Shown here in pieces: positions 25,403 to 34,978 of a stretch of DNA of 64,000 nucleotides (positions are counted from its first letter, which is position 1; each line of letters begins with the position of its first letter). This DNA comes from Scheffersomyces stipitis CBS 6054 (Eukaryota; Ascomycota; Pichiomycetes; Serinales; Debaryomycetaceae), in the NCBI RefSeq assembly GCF_000209165.1, contig NC_009042.1:372001-436000 (forward strand), read 5' to 3'. The position numbers and the translations under genes were made by a program. The notes beneath the pieces are model-generated. The model did no database searches and had not been told where the DNA came from. It was given only the letters and a program-made list of their open reading frames with translations.

Positions 25403-27500
25403 GGTGAGATATTATATGAAGTGATATTGTATTTGTTGATGTGTTAAATGCTTAACGCAGAAGGGGTATAAGCGATAGAATATGCGACAAGAAATGGACT
25501 ATGTTGAAAGATTCGTGCCTCACTTCGTATATCAAATTGCTCCGATGAATATAGTAACTGAAAACTATGAGGCCCTCTGAAAGTCGGTTTTAGCCCTGAG
25601 CTTTTGTCTACAAGAAATATTTCGTGTGATTACTCCGTAGTGAGACTGTGGGATTGCCGGAATAGTGCCAAAAACAACTAATGTCTATCTCAAGTTGTCA
25701 AATGCAACCGAGTATACTTCTCAACGGTATACGAGTGTAAGTTCAAGGACTTCTGAAAAAGTTACGGCGATCAGACAACAAGTGGCTCCCACTCCCTAAT
25801 CTCAAGATCCACTTAACCTTATTAAGTGAGAGCAGCACGGCAATGTGGCTCTATACAAAGTTGGAGCAAACAGAGTTACTCTAGCGAAATAGACGTGGTA
25901 CAACACGCTAACAAGAGTTGGCTAACTGACTTCCACCAAACAGTACGTAAAGAAAGATATGGGCTATTTTTTATACAAATTCTCCATTTCAGCTCAATGT
26001 CAAAATGCCATACGTGATTAAAATTAGTTCCACACTCAAGGCACCGCAGACTGTGTGCAGGAGATGAAATTAGATAACCTCCACATCTGAGGCATCGTGT
26101 AGAGTAGATCGAATGGGGGCACAAAAAGACAGGCATTTATGGAGACTCCGATTTGTATCTTGTACAACTGGCTACTTAAGCGATTATTTACACGGCATGA
26201 AAACAGGCGCACACAGAGCTTCCTTTTTGGCTTCATCTCCAACGAATCTGGTTCCGCTTCCGAGGCTCTAATATTTATGCATGCTCCCAAATTCAGCTCG
26301 TAAAAAAGCTAAAATTGCAATTATGACTCTTGAGCATAAGGCATAGGGCAAACGGCAAAGAGCTGCCACAATGAGAAGAAATCATTGCGACACAATACCA
26401 GACACATATCCAGAGATAATGCACCCAGTTCCAGTCGAGGTTAAGTCTGGAGGTTGCGATTCCGCTCCCATGAGCTTCACCATGCCGTTAGTCTTTATTT
26501 TTCCACTTCTTCTCAGCAGGAAAAATTGCAATTTTCAGCTAAACGCGGCATTTGGTTGAGATAATTACAAGCATAGAAACGTAACTGCTCGGAGGTTTTG
26601 TTCCTTCTGGCGATAAACTACATGATGGAACATTTCCATGCTGAAGCATCAGCCCATGGGTAGGTCGGGTTCAAAACTAGAGAAAAGGCTCAAAATATGA
26701 ACATTTCAAAGTCTGCGCCGGTGCCGCTCCGCCCTGAAACGGCTTTTTCTTTTCCGCTCCCTTTTGGGACGTTGACTACGGCACTTGAACGTGACCAAAG
26801 GCACGTGAACACTTCTAATGGGCCGAAAGACTAGCAGACAGTGGTGAATATGGATAAAAACAGAAATCCGATAACCAGCAACTAACAAATTAACGTCCCG
26901 ATCTTCTTGCGAGACTTCCAGAGTGCACATTAATCGTCTCTGTTAGCCGCAATGGCATGACTTCTCCGCTGCTCATTGCTGTTCGCTCAGATCTCCACTT
27001 CGTAATCGCCAATCGGCATCTCCACTATCGCTCTGGGTGCAGGTCTGCTGGTAAATGGAAATTGCTGCAATGCCGTTCCAAAATAGGTGGGTATCATTTT
27101 TGGAGATTGGGATGGCGGAAGTATGCCTCAATGAGGTTTGGAAAGCGTGGGTTATGTTGCAACAAAGTGGTATAAAACAATACCTACCACACTAAGTATG
27201 GGCATATGTTCGATAATATAATCTATATAAATACACTAGTAGAGTACACTATGCAAGAGATTGGATATGGCATAGTGCAGATTACAATATTTCACAATAT
27301 CCTTCATTATAATCGTTTTAATCGGACGAGAATATGCAATTTTCTGAATTACAATGCCAGATAATATGATTAGTTTTCATGAAACTTCTTTCAATGTTGT
27401 GCTGAATGGTGATTTTCATTTCGCAGTCGTTTTTGCCTAATGTCTGTTCATCATCTGTTCATTATCACCTTATAATATCTTCATTCTGATCGTCATATGT
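25403..27500. other. 2.1 kb intergenic region upstream of the acidic-protein gene
   Basis: Longest gap in the window, between two leftward genes. A CACGTG E-box lies at 26802-26807. A minus-strand 86-codon frame (25876-26136) begins with ATG and has a C-x2-C-x14-C-x2-C zinc-ribbon-like pattern followed by unremarkable sequence; I do not call it a gene. The rest shows no repeats, tRNAs or strong coding signal. It probably includes a large promoter. Confidence 0.45.
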
Positions 27501-28190
27501 TCACTTCTCTGATGTGTACTTGCTAAACACGGGCGGTGCTGGGATGCCTCCAGCGTCGGGCCCGCTCCCTATGGCATGGGCTCCACCAGACAACTCAATC
27601 ACCCTGCTCTGCAAGACTAAGGTATAGTCTCTCAATTGCATGTTTTCTTCGCGCAATCGTTCAAGCTCCAGACGCAAGGTGTCTGTCTCTGCGGCTTTGG
27701 ACTCCAACTCCGTGATATACTTCTGTTTGCGCTGTCTGAAGGCTCGTTGTGCACTTCTGTTTTGCGCAGCTCTTTTCGTGTTGGAGACCACACGCTCTAC
27801 ACGGTGGTACTTACTGGCTAAATCGGCAGCACTACTGCTACCCACCCCCAGGTTGCCTGCTACACTTCCTCCGACGACTCCACCCACTGCATTCTGCTGT
27901 TGCTCTCCTAGACGTGAAACAGCTGCTGCTGCTGCGACGGCCTCGTGAGCAGCTCTCACCAGCTCTTCATGGCTGGGACGACCGGAGCCCGAACCGTCTG
28001 CTCTGTTCCCTCCATCCTGGTGATGGTGTTGCTGCGCATTGGCCACTGCTGCTGCCGTCACGTCTTCGACACTGGGATAGTCGTCGTTGGCTGCTTGCTG
28101 GTCATGTCTTTCGAACGAAGGATCAAACTTCACTTCCGAACCAGCGGCGCTGTCTTCCTTATCGTTCCAGCCTGAAAACTCCGCATTCAT
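27501..28190 (-). CDS. bZIP transcription factor, YAP/KapC type
   Basis: A 229-aa nuclear DNA-binding protein with a basic region (about 137-158) containing the fungal YAP signature NRxAQxxFR (here NRSAQRAFR) followed by RQRKQKY. A leucine zipper follows (about 162-200: LESKAAETDTLRLELERLREE). YAP-type bZIPs recognise TTACTAA or TGACTCA-like sites in stress or metal responses. The N-terminal half is low-complexity, rich in Ala, Gln, His and Gly, including AHEAVAAAAAVSRLG. It ends soon after the zipper and lacks the C-terminal cysteine-rich redox domain of Yap1/Cap1. It therefore looks more like the short KapC/Fcr3-like factors. The exact orthologue is uncertain, so no symbol is given. Confidence 0.85.
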   Translation of the reverse strand: MNAEFSGWNDKEDSAAGSEVKFDPSFERHDQQAANDDYPSVEDVTAAAVANAQQHHHQDGGNRADGSGSGRPSHEELVRAAHEAVAAAAAVSRLGEQQQNAVGGVVGGSVAGNLGVGSSSAADLASKYHRVERVVSNTKRAAQNRSAQRAFRQRKQKYITELESKAAETDTLRLELERLREENMQLRDYTLVLQSRVIELSGGAHAIGSGPDAGGIPAPPVFSKYTSEK

Positions 28191-29342
28191 GGTCTTGTAT
28201 CTCTTTCCGCTTGTGCCTGTTGATTGGCAGTTCTAATTGCAACGGTGATGTTATGGTTGCAACTCTGTGGTAAGGAATTATGTAATGATTGTTGTGGTTT
28301 GTCATGAATGACAAAGCACTGGATGAAAAGGAGTCATGTGACGTGGTGCAAGATGAAGGAGCAAATACAGGAACCAAAATCGGAGCGCGAATCAGGGAAC
28401 AGAATCTCAGATGAAGAGATATGCGGAATCAATATGGAATTGCCGTACTTTGCAAGACTTATATATGCTAGTTATAGTTGATAAATTGCTCAATTACATT
28501 CATATGCCACTGTTCGAATTTGGCTCTTTTTTTTTGCTTTAACTGCCAGATTTGGGCCTTACAAAGACTCTGAATGCGGTACCTGAACTTTCTGTACCTC
28601 ACGAGATTTGGTGCCTAACTCCATGCGAACACAGCCAGACTCACGATTCACCACCTCATCTCCATTAAATTCACATCTCATACACACCAAACTCTCTCTA
28701 TCACACTCTCGTCTCTACTGTACTCCCAGTTTCTGCTACCTCCGTACTGCTGCTCTGCTTGTCAAGCTCCATCTTCAGTTTCTCGGATCATGTGACCCCA
28801 TTTACGAGTCCTACCACAAAAGTCCATACCGAATCGCAGAAAAACATCTTCAGGGAGATTCGCTTTAAGGCATTCCTTCCAACTCTCCAGCTTCTGCCAC
28901 TTCAACGCGCTCCAGAACGGCATCAGGTGGCAGTACCGATCCGCTTAACTCCAGCGGCACCCGTGTGTTCAACCAGTACTTAACAGTACTTTCCATAGCA
29001 AATACTATAACTACCATAGTCATTGCACTTTTAGATCACCACCATCAAATACAATTCACACGAGAGTCTGAGAAAAGCACTCTAACAGAACCCTATACCA
29101 CATAGACGTAGACACCATCAATACTTTACTAATCTTACTTTCCGTCTTTCAGAGTTTTCTCCTTCCAAAAGATTTCATCACGAGCAAAAGGCATCGCATT
29201 CTCATTGTCATATAAAATTTATGCACTGACATCATAGCATACATTCCCCTAATTTCTACATAATTTGTGCCCATTTCAGTGACAATACCCACACAAATTA
29301 CGTTCCCACAACACTCGATTACACCATTGCCATACTTGCACA
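28191..29342. other. 1.15 kb divergent promoter region with pyrimidine-rich leader
   Basis: Lies between the leftward bZIP gene and a rightward gene at 29343. From about 28620 to 29340 the plus strand is rich in C, T and A with many CTC and CAC repeats, as in long yeast 5' untranslated leaders. Open frames here (for example 28608-28868) have leader-like, not protein-like, composition. It contains the TGACGTGG sequence near 28338, similar to a half CRE site. Confidence 0.45.
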
Positions 29343-31331
29343 ATGTCGCTGCTAGATCTTGATTTCGACAACTTTCTTCTGCCTCCCATGGTGCAACCGA
29401 AACTGGCTCTGTTCTCCCAGGTAAGGACGCCTATGCAGCGGAAATCATCCAACTTCTTTCCCGTTCAAACGCCTCGCGATATCGACGACTCGTTTGACCA
29501 CACGCTCTTAGCCGACCCCGGAGCCATAGCTCCTCCGTATGCCAAAAGACACAATAGTTCGCCCTTAATAGGTTCATTCAACAACCGTACTGGTCAGTCA
29601 TCGCTGTCGTCCTCATCGCTGAAGTTCTTCTATGCGAATCCCGGATCTGGATCTGGAAATCCGCAACTTCTTACACCTTTGTTTGCTGATGTTTCGAATT
29701 CTACACCTAATTCAGCACCAGCTTCCGTAGCACCAACATCTGCTGGAACCAATGGACGCCAGACGTTATCTGTGTTTGGAGGCATCGATATCGGTGCCGA
29801 CTTATCCAACAACTTGCACAGCTTGAACTTGAACAATAATATCAACAATATGCTTTCTCCTCCACCTTCTGCTGCATCTACTTACAACTACCAGCAAAGC
29901 ACCCCTCAACAAACAGGAGGAAGCTTGGGGTTGTTAGCGATCTCCTCGCCACCAAATACAGCTTCCATGTTGAATTTGGGCGGTGGAGGGTCCACTACAG
30001 CCACAACCAGCGGAAGCGTGACTCCGTCCATTTCGTCCAATTCGATCTGGAACGACTCCAACAGTCTCGGTCACTTTGGACTCAACGGAAACGGGAACAG
30101 TAACAGCAATAACAGTAACAGTAACAATAGTAACAATAAAAACCCTAACAATATTGGTGTGAATGTCAACAGCAATATCTTGAACAGTACACCTAAGCTT
30201 TCAACATTAGACGAGCTTTTTGATGGTGAGCACAAGTTTTCGATGGAAAACAGTTACAGCGATGTGTTTTCCAACGACATGCTCTTTTCGCCGTTTTATG
30301 CCCATGAGGGCCACAGCCAGAACCAGTTTGGGGAAATCTCATCACCCTTAGCTCCTGTTGCCAGAACCGCCTCTTTCACTTCTTCCGGCTCGCGACCCAA
30401 TTTCAAAAGCAAGGAAAACATCTACCTGAGCAAGTTGAACACACCTTCGTTTGTTCCTAGTGCCGTTATGTCCGATGGAGCTAAAGTGATGGGTTCTTCT
30501 ACCATAGAGCCTACGGACTCAGAGGTCAAGTTGGAAAACACACGGGCGTTCATAAACCAGATCCATTCCAATGCAAATGTGAACTCTGGTGCCAGTAGCA
30601 GCTCTGGACATCGCGGCAACCTCGTTTTCAACAACGACTCGGCAACGCTTACGTCCAAACTCAACCAAATAGAACGGAAAGAGTCGGAGATCTCTGGTAG
30701 AATCAGTAGAAAGAATAGCGGTTTGCCTAGTTTCAACATTACCCAAGTAAACTCGGGAATCGACAGAGGCAACGTCAGAGTAAGCTTGCCGCAGACATCG
30801 TCTCTTCAAAAGCAGGTGACACGAAACGATGTTTTTATCCGTGAGATCCTTACCACAGATGAGACTACTAAATACAGTGAAGACTACTGTTCGACTTTCT
30901 ACAAGCGCAACTCCCACGGGTACATGTTTACTAAAGAACCCACTAACACTTTGAAAGTCAACACTACAGCCAACAAGTCATGGGTGCAATTGAAGATCAA
31001 GCTTCCCTGTAGCAGTCCCGGCCAGACACGAGGAAGAACTGATGCTCCCGCCTTGCTTATCAAGAAACTCAAAGTAGACGTTAGACACTTGCCCATCTGG
31101 CGGCCAATCACCATGAATGGAGGCGCCAGTTCGTACCAAGGCAACGGCTACAGTAATTCAAACTACCAAGGAGGTAAGAGATATGGCAATTCTAATTACA
31201 ATGGATACGGAAATGGATCGAGAAGGTATTCAGGAGGCTCTGGAGCGTCAGGATTTGGAAATAATAAAGAGTTCAGGAAACCCAAGAATCTCAATGTGTC
31301 TAAAAGGTTTGGGAAGAAAACAAGTGAATAA
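29343..31331 (+). CDS. Asn/Ser-rich protein with Gly/Tyr/Asn-rich tail, possible RNA-binding regulator
   Basis: I cannot name this 662-aa protein. The N-terminus (MSLLDLDFDNFLLPP) is followed by long low-complexity Ser/Thr/Asn sequence, with an Asn-Ser repeat at about 250-285. An ordered block at about 495-595 (NDVFIREILTTDETTKYSED, YKRNSHGYMFTKEP, SWVQLKIKLP, LLIKKLKVDVRHLPIWRP) looks like a conserved domain. The C-terminal 65 residues are rich in Gly, Tyr, Asn, Ser and Arg (YGNSNYNGYGNGSRRYSGG) and end basic. Tails of this kind are common in RNA-binding and granule-forming proteins; that role is inference. It has many SP/TP sites. The start is the first ATG after a long pyrimidine-rich leader. 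Confidence 0.75.
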   Translation: MSLLDLDFDNFLLPPMVQPKLALFSQVRTPMQRKSSNFFPVQTPRDIDDSFDHTLLADPGAIAPPYAKRHNSSPLIGSFNNRTGQSSLSSSSLKFFYANPGSGSGNPQLLTPLFADVSNSTPNSAPASVAPTSAGTNGRQTLSVFGGIDIGADLSNNLHSLNLNNNINNMLSPPPSAASTYNYQQSTPQQTGGSLGLLAISSPPNTASMLNLGGGGSTTATTSGSVTPSISSNSIWNDSNSLGHFGLNGNGNSNSNNSNSNNSNNKNPNNIGVNVNSNILNSTPKLSTLDELFDGEHKFSMENSYSDVFSNDMLFSPFYAHEGHSQNQFGEISSPLAPVARTASFTSSGSRPNFKSKENIYLSKLNTPSFVPSAVMSDGAKVMGSSTIEPTDSEVKLENTRAFINQIHSNANVNSGASSSSGHRGNLVFNNDSATLTSKLNQIERKESEISGRISRKNSGLPSFNITQVNSGIDRGNVRVSLPQTSSLQKQVTRNDVFIREILTTDETTKYSEDYCSTFYKRNSHGYMFTKEPTNTLKVNTTANKSWVQLKIKLPCSSPGQTRGRTDAPALLIKKLKVDVRHLPIWRPITMNGGASSYQGNGYSNSNYQGGKRYGNSNYNGYGNGSRRYSGGSGASGFGNNKEFRKPKNLNVSKRFGKKTSE

Positions 31332-31776
31332 TCTGGGAAAAACAGGATAGTTAATATAGTAAAGTAATGAAGACAATTCAATTCTTGGGCAGCGTAGTAA
31401 GTAGCATATAAATGGTGCAATAAGAAAGATAAAAGACAAGTCAAGAAAGGATAATACATATTAATTCAAATTCATAAATTGTAGTTGCAAAATGTATGGT
31501 AAAAATCTAGTTGCAAAATGCGTATGCACCTAAATTTAGTTGCAAAATATAATTACTACTGCGAGCTGTAGAATTGGGAGCACAATTTTAACCATTTTTC
31601 AATCACCAATTTACAACTAAGATATTCTGGATTGTAATGTTATTCGTCACGTGTATCCAATTAACCCCTTACTCTAGACGGTTAGAAGCCAAGATGACAT
31701 TCTAGCTACTGACGATTTGATAAATTCTTTAGATGAGGCAGTCACGTGCCCAACTATCATACGATATGCTTTATAA
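31332..31776. other. Intergenic region with two CACGTG motifs
   Basis: AT-rich 3' flank of the preceding gene. CACGTG occurs at 31648-31653 and 31743-31748, with TATAAA at 31772-31777 immediately after. These could serve the small frame at 31777 or, more distantly, COX6. Confidence 0.45.
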
Positions 31777-32028
31777 ATGTGCAGGATTTTGCAATTTGAA
31801 CAGATTTTATTGGATGAACGGCGGAGGCAGAAAGAGTGGAGAAAGAGGGTTGAAAATGGCGATTTTGAGCTGGGGAAAACAAGTGATATCTCGTTCGGCC
31901 AGACGAAATGGATCTATGAAAATATGTGGAAGTTGTATCAAAAAGCAAAACCCGAGTGGTCGGAAGGCTTCGTCTTAATATCGTATGATTCCGCAGAGTC
32001 TCACCTTTACCAAACTGCCATACTGTAG
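31777..32028 (+). CDS. Possible small protein, 83 aa, or exon of an unrecognised gene
   Basis: This frame has an ATG and an unusually protein-like composition for intergenic DNA: FEQILLDERRRQKEWRKRV, then TKWIYENMWKLYQKAKPEW, then FVLISYDSAESH. It is charged, helical and Trp-rich. I recognise no family. A TATAAA overlaps the ATG (31772-31777), which argues that a transcript would start downstream, or that this is a second exon whose first exon I cannot place. A TACTGAC branchpoint-like sequence lies near 31706. It ends 267 bp before COX6. Confidence 0.35.
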   Translation: MCRILQFEQILLDERRRQKEWRKRVENGDFELGKTSDISFGQTKWIYENMWKLYQKAKPEWSEGFVLISYDSAESHLYQTAIL

Positions 32029-32295
32029 CAGATGGTAGTGCGCACACCACAAAAGTTAACTAACTGCGAGCAGCACAAATTTTTCTAATCCAATCAAGAT
32101 TATGGTAACTTTTCAGTGTTTACAGTTGGATAGTCACTTTCTTCTTTTCAGAAACGCTAGCTTCATTGTTATCGAGTTATCGTAGTTGTCTCTTGTGAGA
32201 ATTTGCTGTCACGTTCGAGATCTCAATACGCAATTGGTTCTCTCTACTAGAATAATCAATTCTCCCTACCCTTTTCACCACTGCATCTATTCATA
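32029..32295. promoter_or_regulatory. COX6 promoter with two CCAAT boxes
   Basis: CCAAT lies at 32090-32094 (plus) and its complement ATTGG at 32233-32237, about 200 and 60 bp before the ATG. COX6 in S. cerevisiae is controlled by the HAP2/3/4/5 CCAAT-binding complex. The boxes are seen; HAP control here is inference. Confidence 0.5.
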
Positions 32296-32748
32296 ATGTT
32301 CACTGCCTCCATTCGTTCCAGCTTGAGAGCCAGAGCCGTTGCTCAAGTCCCCAGAATGGCTTCGATCACCAAACCTTCCATCATGTCCAGAGCTTCTGTG
32401 CTTCCACAGCAAATCAGAGCCTACTCTGACCATCACGAAGAGACGTTTGAAGAATTCACTGCCAGATACGAACAGGAATTCGAAAAGGCTTACGACTTGT
32501 TCGAAGTGCAAAGAACCTTGAACAACTGTTTCTCGTACGATTTGGTACCAGCTCCAGTTGTCATTGAAAAGGCATTGCAAGCTTGTAGAAGAGTCAACGA
32601 CTACCCCACTGCTGTCAGAACCTTTGAAGCCTTGAAACACAAGGTTGAAAACAAGGAACAGTACCAGGCTTACTTGGACGAGTTGAAGGACATCAGACAG
32701 GAATTGGGCATCGACTTGAAGGAAGACTTGTACGCCGACGAAGCCTGA
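32296..32748 (+). CDS. COX6: Cytochrome c oxidase subunit VI
   Basis: Nuclear-encoded subunit of respiratory complex IV (mammalian Va family), on the matrix face of the inner mitochondrial membrane. The 150-aa precursor has an Arg/Ser-rich presequence (about 1-43) and then the highly conserved mature part: EETFEEFTARYEQEFEKAYDL, EVQRTLNNCFSYDLVPAP, ALQACRRVNDYPTAVRTFE, and YLDELKDIRQELGI near the end. Length equals that of S. cerevisiae Cox6 (148). Strongly biased codon use (TTG, AAG, AGA, GCC) suggests high expression. CCAAT boxes precede it. Confidence 0.97.
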   Translation: MFTASIRSSLRARAVAQVPRMASITKPSIMSRASVLPQQIRAYSDHHEETFEEFTARYEQEFEKAYDLFEVQRTLNNCFSYDLVPAPVVIEKALQACRRVNDYPTAVRTFEALKHKVENKEQYQAYLDELKDIRQELGIDLKEDLYADEA

Positions 32749-33573
32749 ACGCTTTTTTTATACTATGCTTTCTTAATATGCCCCATCCAGCATGTTGGCC
32801 ATCCTACATCAAATACATCATAAGCATGCAGACATCACAAGAGTCTTTTTTGTGTGGACTTTAGTTTGTTTTACTTTTTATATGAAATGAAAACCACGAT
32901 TCAGCTCAGATTGTGTTCATTAGTGAACATACAAGTGTAATAAAGTGTAGATCAAATGAGAAAGAAGAGACTCTGCTATTTTCCAACAGATGGTGGTAGA
33001 TAAGACAATCTATTCACAAATTTGCAAAAAGTAGAGATTCTGGTAGTATTTACTCTATAGCCTATAGTATATTGAGAATTGTATGGTGCTTCTATTTGTA
33101 TTGGAATCATTTTGACTGGCTTTTGTCGCAATTTGCACCTAAATGAGAGCCAAAGACAGAATCGTAAGTAAAACCATATAAAAAATTGCAATCGTTTAGA
33201 AACTCAATCATAAATACTATAACACTTGGAAACCATCAATATCACATATAAGCTTATATAACAATTGCTTTATGGCCACCAGGTGCTTACTACTCACCTC
33301 ATCTGCTTAAACAAGAGATCTACTGGTTTTTCAGTCACGTGACTCAATATCAAGATCAACTTCTCTCCAGGATTACTTACTATTACTAAAATTACGCTCT
33401 CAACTCTTTTATTCATTAAGATCCAAGCAGCCTTCAAATACTAAACCGCCTGAGTTTTTGAAGTTGTACACTCCAATTCAATTGCATAAATCTACTTTTA
33501 ATATCATAAACACATAATTTCACAATTTTTCGAATAACAAATTCATAATCTCACCACCCATTACTCATAGACC
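32749..33573. other. Intergenic region COX6 / MGR1
   Basis: 825 bp, AT-rich. It holds the COX6 3' flank and the MGR1 promoter with the E-box listed at 33334-33346. Short minus-strand frames here are not credible. Confidence 0.5.
33334..33346 (+). promoter_or_regulatory. Overlapping CACGTG palindrome and TGACTCA site before MGR1
   Basis: The 10-bp perfect palindrome GTCACGTGAC (33334-33343) is a strong Cbf1-type E-box. It overlaps TGACTCA (33340-33346), a Gcn4/AP-1 type bZIP site. The pair lies about 230 bp before the MGR1 ATG. The sequences are exact; factor binding is inference. Confidence 0.5.
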
Positions 33574-34746
33574 ATGGGAGTCTACATACCTCCACCCAAC
33601 GATAACGACAGCGACAAAGACAAGAAGAAGAACAAAAACAATGACAATCCGAATCTAAATCCAGAACCCAGTGGCGATTCCAAGAAAGTCAACAACGTTA
33701 TCAAAGGAGTTTCTTCAACTTCGCCTCCGGGAACTACGACATACTACATTCCAAACCCCTCGACATGGATCCCTCACAATCCCAGCGCAGGGCTCATCTG
33801 GGGACCATTGACGCCTTCGTCTGACAATAGGCCAGCACTTTACGGTATGGTAGGGCTCCAGTTTATATTGGGACTTGGTTTTTTCCGGGCAGCACGCCAG
33901 TTGTATCGCCCTCGTACTATAGTGACGTCTGTGAATTCTATCCCACAGCATTTTACACCCAAGGGCTCATTTTGGAAAGCATCTATACCGGCATTAACCG
34001 GTGCTGTAGCTATTTACGGCTGTGGACTCGAATTGAGCCGCTTAATGTTAGCGTATGATCCGTGGTATGAAGAAGCCAAATACTACAGAAGAGTAGCCAT
34101 CAAGAATGGAGACAAGCCCAGTGCCTGGTTTGGTGCCTACGACTACTACAAGCCCATGTCGACAAAGGCATGGATAGATAAAGTAGGCATCTGGATCAAA
34201 GCAACAGAACATGAACTCAGTGAAAAGCAAGAAGTCTTGGACGTTAGTATTGTGCAAGCAAACAGTAGTAATCCCGACGATAAGGGCCATGTTGAACATG
34301 TTCTTATCCCCGTCAAGAAGAACAACTTGATGAGCCAAATGAACAAGAAAGGCAAGTATGTAGAGATCTACAATCGTCTCCGTGAATCCAACAAGTCCAG
34401 ATACCGTACATTATTGGATACAGATTTGAAAGATGTCCAGGAGTTGAACAAGGCTGAACGTATCGACTTAATTTTGGAAGGAAAGTCTCCCTACAGCAAT
34501 CCGGAGTACACAAAGCCCCATATTCAACTCGGAAACCATCATGTAGACACCGATGATGAGTTCGAAATGGTGTGGTTGAACTTTGAGCCTTGGGATGAAT
34601 TGAAGTTGGAAACAGATTACGATATAAGACTCATTCCTCATTGGAGATGGGCTGATTCTGATAACTCAGAGCCAGAACTAGACGCTGTTGAACAACAACA
34701 TAACCATTCCATTTCTGAAGCAGAGTCTTCGAAGGAATTAGTATAA
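33574..34746 (+). CDS. MGR1: Mgr1-like subunit of the mitochondrial i-AAA protease complex
   Basis: Mgr1 is an adaptor of the Yme1 i-AAA protease in the mitochondrial inner membrane and aids substrate recognition; mutants depend on mtDNA. The 390-aa product matches S. cerevisiae Mgr1 (417) in several places: WGPLTPSSDNRPALYG before the first membrane segment (about 88-107), a second hydrophobic segment (about 135-152), LAYDPWYEEAKYYRR, and AWFGAYDYYKPMSTKAWIDK. The N-terminus is hydrophilic (Asp/Lys/Asn) without a classical presequence, also like Mgr1. A C-terminal WLNFEPWDELKLETDY block corresponds to the conserved SLYDPWMTLALET region. It is convergent with the next gene. Confidence 0.85.
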   Translation: MGVYIPPPNDNDSDKDKKKNKNNDNPNLNPEPSGDSKKVNNVIKGVSSTSPPGTTTYYIPNPSTWIPHNPSAGLIWGPLTPSSDNRPALYGMVGLQFILGLGFFRAARQLYRPRTIVTSVNSIPQHFTPKGSFWKASIPALTGAVAIYGCGLELSRLMLAYDPWYEEAKYYRRVAIKNGDKPSAWFGAYDYYKPMSTKAWIDKVGIWIKATEHELSEKQEVLDVSIVQANSSNPDDKGHVEHVLIPVKKNNLMSQMNKKGKYVEIYNRLRESNKSRYRTLLDTDLKDVQELNKAERIDLILEGKSPYSNPEYTKPHIQLGNHHVDTDDEFEMVWLNFEPWDELKLETDYDIRLIPHWRWADSDNSEPELDAVEQQHNHSISEAESSKELV

Positions 34747-34978
34747 TATAATAGGGAATCAAAAATAGCAGAAGTATTGGAATAGCCAATAGACAATATC
34801 ATTAATATCATCAATAATACGAGCATAAGAGAGTAAGAAAGTAATGTTGAATCCATAGAGCAGGTAACGTAGAGTATATACAAGAGTGATATAGCGAGTA
34901 ATCAATCTAGTGTATATCCACTCATATATGAATATGGTTATTGATATGTCTATATACAAATATTTTTAATTCTATATA

